A stretch of 6,302 bases of DNA from Bifidobacteriaceae bacterium. Its GTDB lineage: Bacteria; Actinomycetota; Actinomycetes; Actinomycetales; WQXJ01. A program made the translations under genes and the position numbers. The notes under the pieces are model-generated. The model was not told where the DNA came from and did not search any database. It saw only the letters and a program-made list of their open reading frames with translations. Positions within the stretch are counted from its first letter, which is position 1. Every line of letters begins with the position of its first letter. The stretch covers positions 1 through 6,302 of the forward strand of contig JAITLE010000087.1 of NCBI GenBank assembly GCA_031278075.1, given 5' to 3'. Positions 1-6,050 of the stretch are shown piece after piece.

Positions 1-187
1 TGTGTGGCTGGTCCGCGAGTCCGGTGGCGTGGTGGCTGTGTGGCTGGTCCGCGAGTCCGGTGGCGTGGTGGCAGTGTGGCTGGTCCGCGAGTCGGGCGGC
101 GTGGTGGCGGTGTGGCTGGTCCACGAGTCGGGCGGCGTGGTCGTTGTGTGGCTGGTCCGCGAGTGCGGTGGCGTGGTCGTCGAGGTC
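1..187. repeat. 36-bp tandem repeat array, five copies, running off the left edge
   Basis: Five copies start at 5, 41, 77, 113 and 149, each beginning TGGCTGGTCC, with no spacers. The array is cut by the window edge, so the true copy number is larger or unknown. Copies 1 and 2 differ at one base; copies 3, 4 and 5 diverge more. I count eight variable positions per unit: 11, 17, 18, 21, 30, 32, 33 and 35. The period is a multiple of three, and no frame has a stop inside the array. On the plus strand one frame gives WLVRESGGVVAV repeats and ends at a TGA at 188-190. The mirror minus frame gives ATTPPDSRTSHT repeats. Variable positions 18, 21, 30 and 33 fall on the wobble base of both these frames. 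The array could therefore be part of a protein with 12-residue repeats, or simply a minisatellite. I cannot decide from this fragment. Confidence 0.95.
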
Positions 188-435
188 TGAGCGTGTGGGC
201 TGTGCGCACGGCGACGCCTAGCTGGCGTTGCTGGTCGAGGCCGCGGACGAGCGGCTGATGCCTTGGCCGGGGCGTGTTGGGTCTGGGGCCGTTGCCGTGT
301 GCGGGGGCGTTGGCGGGGGATGTGGCGGTGTGGGCGGGCCGGGTTGGTGGGGTGTTGTTCGAGGCCCGGGCGGCGCGGGGACGGCTGTTGTCGGGGGTTG
401 GCGGCGCGCGAGGCGTGGGAGACGCTCGACGCCAT
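1..435 (-). other. Possible repeat-protein reading frame running off the left edge (weak)
   Basis: A minus-strand frame begins at an ATG (435-433) and stays open for 145 codons to the window edge. A TAG closes the same frame just upstream (plus 451-453). Codons 1-84 or so encode an Arg/Pro/His/Gln-rich sequence with no recognisable domain. From about codon 85 the product becomes Thr/Ser/Pro-rich 12-residue repeats (ATTPPDSRTSHT), which would look like an extracellular stalk or linker. Against a real gene: no clear ribosome-binding site or signal peptide is visible, and the Arg/Pro/His-rich first part is typical of the antisense of GC-rich coding DNA. It is listed only because the repeat section has plausible linker composition and wobble-position variation. 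Confidence 0.15.
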
Positions 436-454
436 CGCCGTAAGCGGGTGCTAA
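222..454 (+). pseudogene. Possible frameshifted gene remnant, unidentified
   Basis: No intact gene covers 191-485, but coding-like stretches follow each other in three plus-strand frames. From 222 one frame reads LALLVEAADERLMPWPG. From about 274 the next frame reads LGLGPLPCAGALAGDVAVWA and continues to RLLSG near 400. Then a third frame reads LAAREAWETLDAIAVSGC and ends at TAA (452-454). Moving from the second to the third frame needs only one surplus base, and the junction lies in a run of five Gs, where slippage is common. The pieces are Ala/Leu/Glu/Arg-rich and would form helices. I do not recognise the family. It could be a decayed gene end, or chance openness in very GC-rich DNA. Confidence 0.25.
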
Positions 455-485
455 AGCAAGTGGCAGGAGTTAGGCGGGCGCAGGC

Positions 486-2045
486 TCAGGAGTCGAAACC
501 CAACCCCGCCGCGTCGAGCGCTTTGAGCAGGAGGCCGCGCCGGCCACCGCTGTGGTCGGCGCGGTCCAGCGCGCGTCGGGTCGCGCCGATCCCGATCGAG
601 GCCAGCGGCTCCGGCGGGAACGGCAGCGGCGCGCGTCGGGTCATCGCCAGCTCGGTCAGTTCGGTGGACGCGCCGTCCAACAGGTCCAACATGACTCGCG
701 CCGCGAACCGTGAAGCCCCGACGCCGAGCCCGGTGAAGCCCGCGGCGTAGACCGCCCGGCCGCCCCAGCCGGCGCCGAAGAACTGGCTGAACCGGGTGCA
801 AGTGTCGATGGCGCCCGCCCAGCGGTGTGTGAAACGGAGCCCATCGAGGTCCGGGAAAGTTGTGAAGAAGTGCGACGCGAGCATCGCGTGCACACCCGGC
901 GCGTCTTCGTGGGCCGCCGACATCCGTCCGCCGAAGTGATAGGCGGCATCCCAGCCGCCCCACAGGATCCGGTTGTCGCGCGTCAGCCGGTAGTAGTGGA
1001 ACTGGTTCGCCATGTCCGCGACGCCCTGTCTGCCCTGCCAACCGACACTGGCGAGTTGCGCGGCGCTGAGCGGCTCGGTCATCAGCGCGTAGTCATAGAC
1101 CGGGACGGTGTGCCAGCGGTAACGCCGCAGCAGCGGCGGGAACGCGTTGGTCGCGAGCGCCACGCGCTCCGCTCGCACCACCGCTTGCTCTGTCACGAGC
1201 CGCAGCCCCCCAGGCCCACTGCAGCCATCGTGGCGGTCTCCGCGCACGATCCCGTCCACCCGCGTGTGCTCAAAAACCTCCACACCGCTCTCCCGCGCCG
1301 CCCGGGCCAAGCCAAGCGCGAGCTTGGCGGGGTGGACCAGGGCGCAGCTGTCCTGGTCCCACACGCCGGCGAGGTAGGTGGGCGAGTTGACGAGCGCGCG
1401 CACCGCGGCCGCGCCCAGCACGCCGGGGGCGGATCGCGCCTCGGCGCGGTCGGCGCGGTCGGCGCGGTCGGCGCGGGCGGCGCCACCGGCGCCACCGGCG
1501 CCACCGGCTTGGTCTGGCCGCGCGCCGCAGATCGCCTCTAGCTGCGCCACTTGGTACGGCTCCACGGCCACGCTGAGCGATCCGGTCCGCTCCCAGTCGC
1601 AGTCGATCCCAAGGCCGCTGAGCTGGGCCTCCATCTGGTCCAGGTTCTCTTGGCCGAGGCGCTCCAGCGTCTCGTACTCGTCAGGCCAGCGGGAACGCCC
1701 ATTCTCCTCGCCGTGGGTCAGGCTCGCCTCGACGAAGCCGCCGTTCCGGCCCGATGCGGCCCAGCCGCAGGTGCGGCCCTCCAACACCGCGACCCTGAGA
1801 GCCGGGTCGCGCAGCTTCGCGAGCAGGGCCGTCCACAAGCCGGTGTAGCCGCCGCCCACCACGACCAGGTCGAAGACCGCTCGCCCCTGGAGCGGCCGGC
1901 GGGCGGGCGAGGCCAAGGCGGCGGCGTCCTCCAGCCAATAAGGCGCGAGCCGGGCGCCCGCCAGGGCGGTCCGGATGCGCTCGGGTGGCCAAACCGCGTC
2001 GAAAACAATGCGCGACAACGGGTCACCAGCTTTCGCGGACGGCAT
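486..2045 (-). CDS. FAD-dependent oxidoreductase, DAO family (amine oxidase-like, PuuB-related)
   Basis: A 519-residue flavoenzyme of the D-amino-acid-oxidase-like (DAO) fold, related to gamma-glutamylputrescine oxidase and similar amine oxidases. The family oxidises a C-N bond using FAD, giving an imine that hydrolyses to an aldehyde or oxo acid plus ammonia or amine. The Rossmann motif VVVGGGYTG lies at residues 61-69, with the ribose-binding acid E89 at the end of the second strand. GWAASGRNGGF (94-104), the family's flavin-contact motif, follows. The C-terminal FAD-closing segment is YAAGFTGLGVGASRFAARVM (433-452), and the end LGLGFDS looks natural. Residues about 179-208 are a Gly/Ala then Arg/Ala/Asp low-complexity insertion encoded by 9-bp repeats. 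The ATG at 2045 lies inside the end of the aminotransferase gene, with a weak GAAG Shine-Dalgarno 9 bases upstream, so translation is probably coupled. The family call is firm; the substrate is unknown. Confidence 0.93.
   Translation of the reverse strand: MPSAKAGDPLSRIVFDAVWPPERIRTALAGARLAPYWLEDAAALASPARRPLQGRAVFDLVVVGGGYTGLWTALLAKLRDPALRVAVLEGRTCGWAASGRNGGFVEASLTHGEENGRSRWPDEYETLERLGQENLDQMEAQLSGLGIDCDWERTGSLSVAVEPYQVAQLEAICGARPDQAGGAGGAGGAARADRADRADRAEARSAPGVLGAAAVRALVNSPTYLAGVWDQDSCALVHPAKLALGLARAARESGVEVFEHTRVDGIVRGDRHDGCSGPGGLRLVTEQAVVRAERVALATNAFPPLLRRYRWHTVPVYDYALMTEPLSAAQLASVGWQGRQGVADMANQFHYYRLTRDNRILWGGWDAAYHFGGRMSAAHEDAPGVHAMLASHFFTTFPDLDGLRFTHRWAGAIDTCTRFSQFFGAGWGGRAVYAAGFTGLGVGASRFAARVMLDLLDGASTELTELAMTRRAPLPFPPEPLASIGIGATRRALDRADHSGGRRGLLLKALDAAGLGFDS
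1441..1505. repeat. Two adjacent 9-bp tandem repeat tracts inside the oxidase gene
   Basis: On the plus strand TCGGCGCGG occurs four times in succession (1441-1476). Two bases later GGCGCCACC occurs three times (1479-1505). Nine is a multiple of three, so gain or loss of a unit keeps the frame. Read on the coding minus strand, they give three GGA triplets followed by RAD repeats, at about residues 180-203 of the flavoenzyme. The tract sits between two conserved parts of the protein, probably in a surface loop. Confidence 0.95.
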
Positions 2046-3360
2046 CGTCCAACACTTCGCGCAGAATAGCTATTCCGCGGCTCGCCAATTCCGCCGAGAT
2101 GACGCACGGCGGCGTGACGTGCAGCCTATTTTGGACACCCGCGATAAGCAACCCGCGCTCACGGCAGGCGGCGACGATTCTCCCGACTGCGCCAGGTTTG
2201 ACGGGAGCGCGGGTCGCGGCGTCTTGGACCAGCTCGACAGCCCAGAAGCAGCCGATGCCGCGCACCTCGCCGACCAGCGGATTCGCCTCGGCGATGGCTG
2301 CGAGTCCCGGACTGAACGTTTCCGCGCCGACACGCGCGGCGTTCCCGATCACGTCTTCTGCTTCCATGGCGCCGATGTTCGCCACTATCGCGGCCATCGC
2401 CAGCGGATGCCCCGAATAGGTGAGCCCACCTGGGAAAACGCGATGGTCGAAGCCGCTGGCGACGGCCTCGCTGAGCGCGACCCCGCCCGCTGGGACGTAG
2501 CCCGAATTGACGCCTTTCGCGAATGTCACCAGATCGGGCGTGACGCCGTAGTGGTCCAGGGCGAGCCATGCGCCGCTGCGCGCGAAACCAGCCATGACCT
2601 CGTCGAGAATCAAGACGATGCCGTGTTCGTCAGCGATTTCGCGGAGTCTGGGCAGATAGCCGGGCGGGGGCGGGAGTATGCCGTTTGTGCCGGGGATCGT
2701 CTCGAATAGGAAGCCGGCGATGGTTGAGGGCCCTTCCTCCTCGACGACGCGCCTAAGATGGCGGGCGGCGCGCTGGGCCTCTTCCTCGGGCGTCTCCGCC
2801 CAGTATTCGCTGCGGTACAAATATGGCCCGAAGACGTGCAAATGGCCGCGGGCGTACTCGTTCTCGACGCGCCGCCAATCGCCCGTCGCCGTGATCGCGG
2901 CGGCGGTGTTGCCGTGATATGAGCGATAAAACGAGATGATTTTGTCTCGCTTGGTGTGCAGGCGGGCCAGCCGGATGGCGTTTTCCACCGCGTCCGCGCC
3001 CGCGTTGGTGAAGAAGATCTTGTTGAAGCCCTGTGGCATGTGTCTCAGGATGGCCGCGGCGGCCTCGGCACGCGCCTCGTTCGCGGTGGCGGGGCTGATG
3101 GTGGCGAGGCGGGCAGCCTGCTGCGCGATCGCCTCGACCACGGCGGGGTGGCCATAACCGATATTCGCGTTGATCAGTTGGGAGGTGAAATCGATCCACC
3201 GGTTTCCGGCGTGGTCCCAGAGTTCGGCGCCGCGACCGCCTGCCACGTGGAGGCGCGGCCGCGAGGCCTGGGCGGCCCAACAGCCGAAGACCATCGCGTG
3301 GTCGCGGTCGATGATCGAAGAGTCGAGGGCGGCGCCCGCGAGCGGCTCGGATGGGTTCAT
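2023..3360 (-). CDS. Class III (omega) PLP-dependent aminotransferase
   Basis: A 445-residue fold-type I aminotransferase of class III, the group containing putrescine, GABA, beta-alanine and taurine aminotransferases; the length is normal. It would move an amino group from an omega-amine or omega-amino acid to a 2-oxo acid in the cytoplasm. Visible motifs are TNAGADAVENAIRLAR (118-133, phosphate-binding region), FYRSYHGNT (144-152, cofactor-stacking region), LILDEVMAGFARSG (250-263, with D253 expected to bind the pyridine nitrogen), TFAKGVNSGYVPAGGV (279-294, with K282 the expected Schiff-base lysine), and TYSGHPLAMA (314-323). NRLHVTPP (411-418) fits the substrate-carboxylate region. The start at 3360 is chosen because AGGAGA lies 8 bases upstream; the frame is open further upstream, but that part has no family similarity. 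It is the first gene of an operon with the downstream oxidase and overlaps it by 23 bp. The exact amine donor cannot be named. Confidence 0.94.
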   Translation of the reverse strand: MNPSEPLAGAALDSSIIDRDHAMVFGCWAAQASRPRLHVAGGRGAELWDHAGNRWIDFTSQLINANIGYGHPAVVEAIAQQAARLATISPATANEARAEAAAAILRHMPQGFNKIFFTNAGADAVENAIRLARLHTKRDKIISFYRSYHGNTAAAITATGDWRRVENEYARGHLHVFGPYLYRSEYWAETPEEEAQRAARHLRRVVEEEGPSTIAGFLFETIPGTNGILPPPPGYLPRLREIADEHGIVLILDEVMAGFARSGAWLALDHYGVTPDLVTFAKGVNSGYVPAGGVALSEAVASGFDHRVFPGGLTYSGHPLAMAAIVANIGAMEAEDVIGNAARVGAETFSPGLAAIAEANPLVGEVRGIGCFWAVELVQDAATRAPVKPGAVGRIVAACRERGLLIAGVQNRLHVTPPCVISAELASRGIAILREVLDDAVRESW

Positions 3361-3643
3361 GCTGGGGATCTCCTGGTTGCTGTGCCGGGGGTGCGGAAAT
3401 AGGGCGTTGGCGGGCGGCCCTCGCGCGGCGTTGTCGGCGCACGATGCCGTCCTATCTCCAGTGTGCACCCGCCGAGTTTCGCCGGGGTTACCGGAGCCGC
3501 TGGCCGCCGGCTCGCCGCCCACTCGGACGGCGACGCGCACGCCCATCGCTGGCGCCCCAGGGCCAACCCGGTCACACCAGCCACAGGCCACGCGCCGCCC
3601 GGGGCCCGCGGCGGTGGTGTGGGCCGATAACGTAGAGGCTGTT
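3361..3643. other. Divergent intergenic region between amine operon and CNNM pair
   Basis: These 283 bp separate two divergent transcription units and must hold both promoters. On the plus side TAACGT (3628-3633) fits the loose TAnnnT pattern of an actinobacterial -10 box; it would place the transcript start only a few bases before the ATG at 3644, and no convincing -35 is seen. A GAGG at 3635-3638 lies 5 bases before that ATG and could be its Shine-Dalgarno; it competes with the idea of a near-leaderless transcript. For the minus-strand operon I see no clear promoter. An inverted repeat GAGCCG/CGGCTC with an 8-base loop lies at 3494-3513, but in DNA this GC-rich it may be chance. No small gene is evident. 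Confidence 0.5.
3369..3374 (-). promoter_or_regulatory. Ribosome-binding site of the aminotransferase gene
   Basis: On the minus strand AGGAGA is followed by 8 bases and then the ATG at 3360. This is a strong Shine-Dalgarno match and the reason for choosing this start over the long upstream extension of the same open frame. Confidence 0.8.
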
Positions 3644-4945
3644 ATGACCGGTGACATCGCGATGATCGGGCTCGGCGTCTTGTTGACGCTTGGGACGGCG
3701 GTGTTCGTCGCGGCTGAGTTCTCGCTGGTGGCGGTTGACTTGGCGGTGTTGGACGCCGCACCGAAGCCGGAACGGCTCGGCCCGCTGCGCCGCGCCCTCG
3801 CATCCACATCCCTCTACCTTTCGGCATCCCAGGTCGGGATCACCATCACCACGATCGGACTGGGCTACACCGCTCAGCCGGCCGCGACCAGGCTGTTCGG
3901 CCAAGCGATCGGCCAAGGCCGCCTCAGCCAGGCGGCCGGGACGGCGTTGGCCGCCGCCTTGGCGCTGATCGCCGTCAACACCCTGTCGATGCTGGTCGGG
4001 GAACTGATCCCGAAGAACCTCGCCATGGCCGAGCCGCTCAGGGTGGCGCGCCGCGCCGTCCCACCGCTGCTCGGCTTCACCAAGGCGATGCGGCCCGTGA
4101 TCTGGGCCCTGCACGGATCGTCGACCGGTCTGCTCAAAGCGATGCGGGTCAAACCCGTCGAAGAGGTGTCCTCGGCCCGGTCCGCGGCGGAGCTGGGCTC
4201 GGTGGTGCGCCACTCCGCGGCGGAAGGCGTCCTCGACGAGGACCTAGCCGACCGCCTCACCCGGACCCTCGCCCTGACCCAGCTGAAGGCGGTGGACGCG
4301 ATGACCGACAGGACGCAGATGGCGGTCCTCCCCAGGTCCGCGACGGCCGCGGATGTGGTCGAGATGGTTCGCGCCACCGGCCACTCCCGACTCCCTGTGA
4401 TCGACGGCTCCCGTGACAATGTGATCGGAGTGGTGGCGCTGCGCAAGGCGATCGCCGTTCCCCACGAGCGCCGCGCCCGCGTCGGCGTGACCGGTCTGAT
4501 GACCCCGATCATCGAGGTCCCGGAGACCGCTGAGCTAGGCCCGGTCCTGGTCCAGCTCAGAGACGCCGGAGCCCAAATGGCGATCGTGGTCGACGAATAT
4601 GGCGGCACGTCCGGTGTGATCACCGTGGAGGACGTGGTCGAGGAGATCGTCGGCGACGTCCGGGACGAGAACGACCCGACGCGGCCAGCGACACGTCGGC
4701 TCGCGGACGGCTCCTGGCGTGTGTCCGCCCAACTGCGACCTGACGAGCTGGCGGCGACGGTCGGCATCGTGCTGCCGGAAAGCCCCGCCTATGAGACGCT
4801 CGGCGGGCTGGCGATGGCGCGTCTCGGCCGCGTGCCCCGCCCCGGTGACGTGGTGGACGTCGACGGCGTGACGCTGCGTGTGGATGCGATGGTCGGCCGC
4901 CGCGCCACCGCGCTGCGCGTCTGGCCGAGGGGGGAAACCTCGTGA
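3644..4945 (+). CDS. CNNM/CorC (HlyC) family membrane protein, full length
   Basis: A 433-residue protein of the CNNM/CorC family (also labelled hemolysin family), membrane proteins linked to Mg2+ and Co2+ transport or efflux. The order is: an N-terminal DUF21/CNNM transmembrane domain (about 1-170) with hydrophobic segments near 5-30, 60-78, 98-120 and 138-160; the family signature GELIPKNLA (119-127); a CBS-domain pair (about 215-340), the second CBS ending in VVDEYGGTSGVITVEDVVEE (315-334); and a CorC_HlyC C-terminal domain (about 350-430). The CBS pair usually senses adenine nucleotides. The ATG at 3644 is preceded by GAGG and starts right at the first membrane segment; upstream in-frame sequence is not membrane-like. 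The stop overlaps the next gene's start as GTGA, so the two are co-transcribed and probably form a heteromeric complex. The pair matches my recollection of Rv1842c/Rv1841c. The transported ion is inferred, not shown. Confidence 0.93.
   Translation: MTGDIAMIGLGVLLTLGTAVFVAAEFSLVAVDLAVLDAAPKPERLGPLRRALASTSLYLSASQVGITITTIGLGYTAQPAATRLFGQAIGQGRLSQAAGTALAAALALIAVNTLSMLVGELIPKNLAMAEPLRVARRAVPPLLGFTKAMRPVIWALHGSSTGLLKAMRVKPVEEVSSARSAAELGSVVRHSAAEGVLDEDLADRLTRTLALTQLKAVDAMTDRTQMAVLPRSATAADVVEMVRATGHSRLPVIDGSRDNVIGVVALRKAIAVPHERRARVGVTGLMTPIIEVPETAELGPVLVQLRDAGAQMAIVVDEYGGTSGVITVEDVVEEIVGDVRDENDPTRPATRRLADGSWRVSAQLRPDELAATVGIVLPESPAYETLGGLAMARLGRVPRPGDVVDVDGVTLRVDAMVGRRATALRVWPRGETS
4927..4934 (+). 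promoter_or_regulatory. Ribosome-binding site of the second CNNM gene
   Basis: GAGGGGGG ends 7 bases before a GTG (4942) and 10 bases before an in-frame ATG (4945). The spacing favours GTG, which gives the common 4-bp GTGA overlap with the upstream stop. The ATG would shorten the protein by one residue only. Confidence 0.6.
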
Positions 4946-5955
4946 TGTGGCTGGTGGCGGCCGCTCTGCTGGTGGCCAACGCGTTCTTCGTGGGCGCGGA
5001 GTTCGCGATCATGTCGGTGCGCCGTTCGCAGGTGGAGCCCCGCGCGGCGGCCGGGTCGCGGCCCGCGCGGTTGGTCGTCTACGCGCTCGAACACATGCCG
5101 TCGATGCTCGCGACGCTGCAGCTGGGCGTGACGGTGGCGTCCACGTCGTTGGGGGCCGTGGCGGAGAGCGCGCTCGCGCACGCGCTGACGGCGCCGATCC
5201 AGGCTGTGGGGCTCGGCCAGGCGACGGCGCACGGCATCGCCGCGGCGTTCGCCCTGGTGGCGGTGGTCTATCTGCATGTCGTGCTCGGCGAGATGGTCCC
5301 GAAGAACCTCGCTTTGGCCGCGCCGGAGCGTGCCGCGCTCATCCTCACGCCGATCCTCGTGGTGCTCGCGTGGCTGCTCGCGCCGCTCGTCGCGGGGTTG
5401 CGCGGCATCGCGTACCTGGCGCTCAAAGCCCTCCGCGTCACGCCGAAAGCAGAGGTCGCGTCGGCTTTCACAGCGGTCGAGCTGGCCGCGATCGTGCATC
5501 ACTCGACGGAGGTGGGGGTGTTGCCCGATGCCGACGGGCTGATTTCCGGGTCCCTCGAGTTTTCGACCAAGACCGCAGGCGACGTCATGGTGGCGGACGC
5601 GGACCTCGTGACGGTTCCGCCGGATGTGACGCCCGGCGAACTGGAGGCCAGGGTCGCGAAGACGGGCTTTTCGCGCTTCCCGATCCGGGACGAGGCCGGC
5701 GCGTTGACCGGCTACCTTCACATCCAGGACGTGTTGGACTTGACCGGTGAGGAACGCCGCGGTTCGCCGGTGCCGCCCGGCCGGGTGCGGCCCATGGTGC
5801 GAGCCGAAGCGCGTGACGAGGTGGAAGACGTCCTGGCCACGATGCAACTGACCCGGTCCCATTTGGTGCTGGTGCCTGGCGGGGTGGTGTTCATGGAGGA
5901 CGTGCTAGAAGAGCTGGTCGGCGAGATCAAGGACGCGATGCAACGCGCCTCCTAG
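4942..5955 (+). CDS. CNNM/CorC family membrane protein, short paralogue lacking the C-terminal domain
   Basis: A 337-residue paralogue of the preceding protein. The CNNM transmembrane domain (about 1-165) contains NAFFVGAEFAIMSVRRSQVE (13-32), QLGVTVASTSLGAVAE (60-75) and the signature GEMVPKNLA (116-124). A CBS pair follows (about 210-328), ending MEDVLEELVGEI (318-329). The protein then stops after eight residues, so the CorC_HlyC domain of its partner is absent. The second CBS is also unusual: between LVLV and GVVFMED only Pro-Gly remains, where the partner has the seven residues DEYGGTS, so the loop is about five residues shorter. The short form beside a full-length form is a usual arrangement in actinobacteria, so this is more likely a specialised subunit than a broken gene. 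The role is inferred to be divalent cation homeostasis with the upstream protein. The start could be GTG 4942 or ATG 4945. Confidence 0.92.
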   Translation: MMWLVAAALLVANAFFVGAEFAIMSVRRSQVEPRAAAGSRPARLVVYALEHMPSMLATLQLGVTVASTSLGAVAESALAHALTAPIQAVGLGQATAHGIAAAFALVAVVYLHVVLGEMVPKNLALAAPERAALILTPILVVLAWLLAPLVAGLRGIAYLALKALRVTPKAEVASAFTAVELAAIVHHSTEVGVLPDADGLISGSLEFSTKTAGDVMVADADLVTVPPDVTPGELEARVAKTGFSRFPIRDEAGALTGYLHIQDVLDLTGEERRGSPVPPGRVRPMVRAEARDEVEDVLATMQLTRSHLVLVPGGVVFMEDVLEELVGEIKDAMQRAS

Positions 5956-5983
5956 CCCCGTTGGGAGGGTGTGGCGGCGGCCT

Positions 5984-5998
5984 GCGGAATGGTTCCGC
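5984..5998 (+). terminator. Small hairpin in the convergent gap (possible terminator)
   Basis: GCGGAA, a 3-base loop TGG, and TTCCGC form a perfect 6-bp stem 29 bases after the stop of the second CNNM gene. No T-tract follows, so if it terminates transcription it would be a weak or non-canonical terminator. Confidence 0.3.
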
Positions 5999-6015
5999 CC
6001 GTGTCAAGGGAGTTC

Positions 6016-6029
6016 GGCGGGTCTCCGCC
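6016..6029. terminator. Second small hairpin in the convergent gap (possible terminator)
   Basis: GGCGG, a 4-base loop GTCT, and CCGCC form a 5-bp all-GC stem between the two convergent genes. On the plus strand a short T-rich stretch (ATTCTT) follows about 6 bases later; on the minus strand there is none. With the hairpin at 5984-5998 it may serve as a shared end for both transcripts. Confidence 0.3.
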
Positions 6030-6050
6030 TGGCCATTCTTGTGGAGTGGG

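Noticed and set aside
1..187. Direct repeats of CRISPR-like length (36 bp)
   Set aside because: The copies abut with no unique spacers and diverge from one another. This is a tandem repeat, not a CRISPR array.
825..1541. 238-codon plus-strand open frame
   Set aside because: It is antisense to the conserved FAD oxidoreductase gene, has Arg/His/Val-rich shadow composition and no recognisable motif.
1975..2709. 244-codon plus-strand open frame
   Set aside because: It is antisense to the end of the oxidase start region and the aminotransferase, whose catalytic motifs are intact on the other strand.
3170..3643. Upstream extension of the first CNNM frame
   Set aside because: It is antisense to the aminotransferase N-terminus and not membrane-like. 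The ATG at 3644 begins directly at the first hydrophobic segment.
3361..3807. N-terminal extension of the aminotransferase frame
   Set aside because: It runs through the intergenic region and into the CNNM gene on the other strand, has low-complexity Ser/Thr/Arg composition, and the ATG at 3360 has a strong ribosome-binding site and a normal family length.
3874..4767. 297-codon minus-strand open frame
   Set aside because: It is a Ser/Thr/Arg-rich mirror of the first CNNM gene with no domain of its own.
4789..5862. 357-codon minus-strand open frame
   Set aside because: It is an Arg/His/Gln-rich shadow of the two CNNM genes, whose domains are clear on the plus strand.
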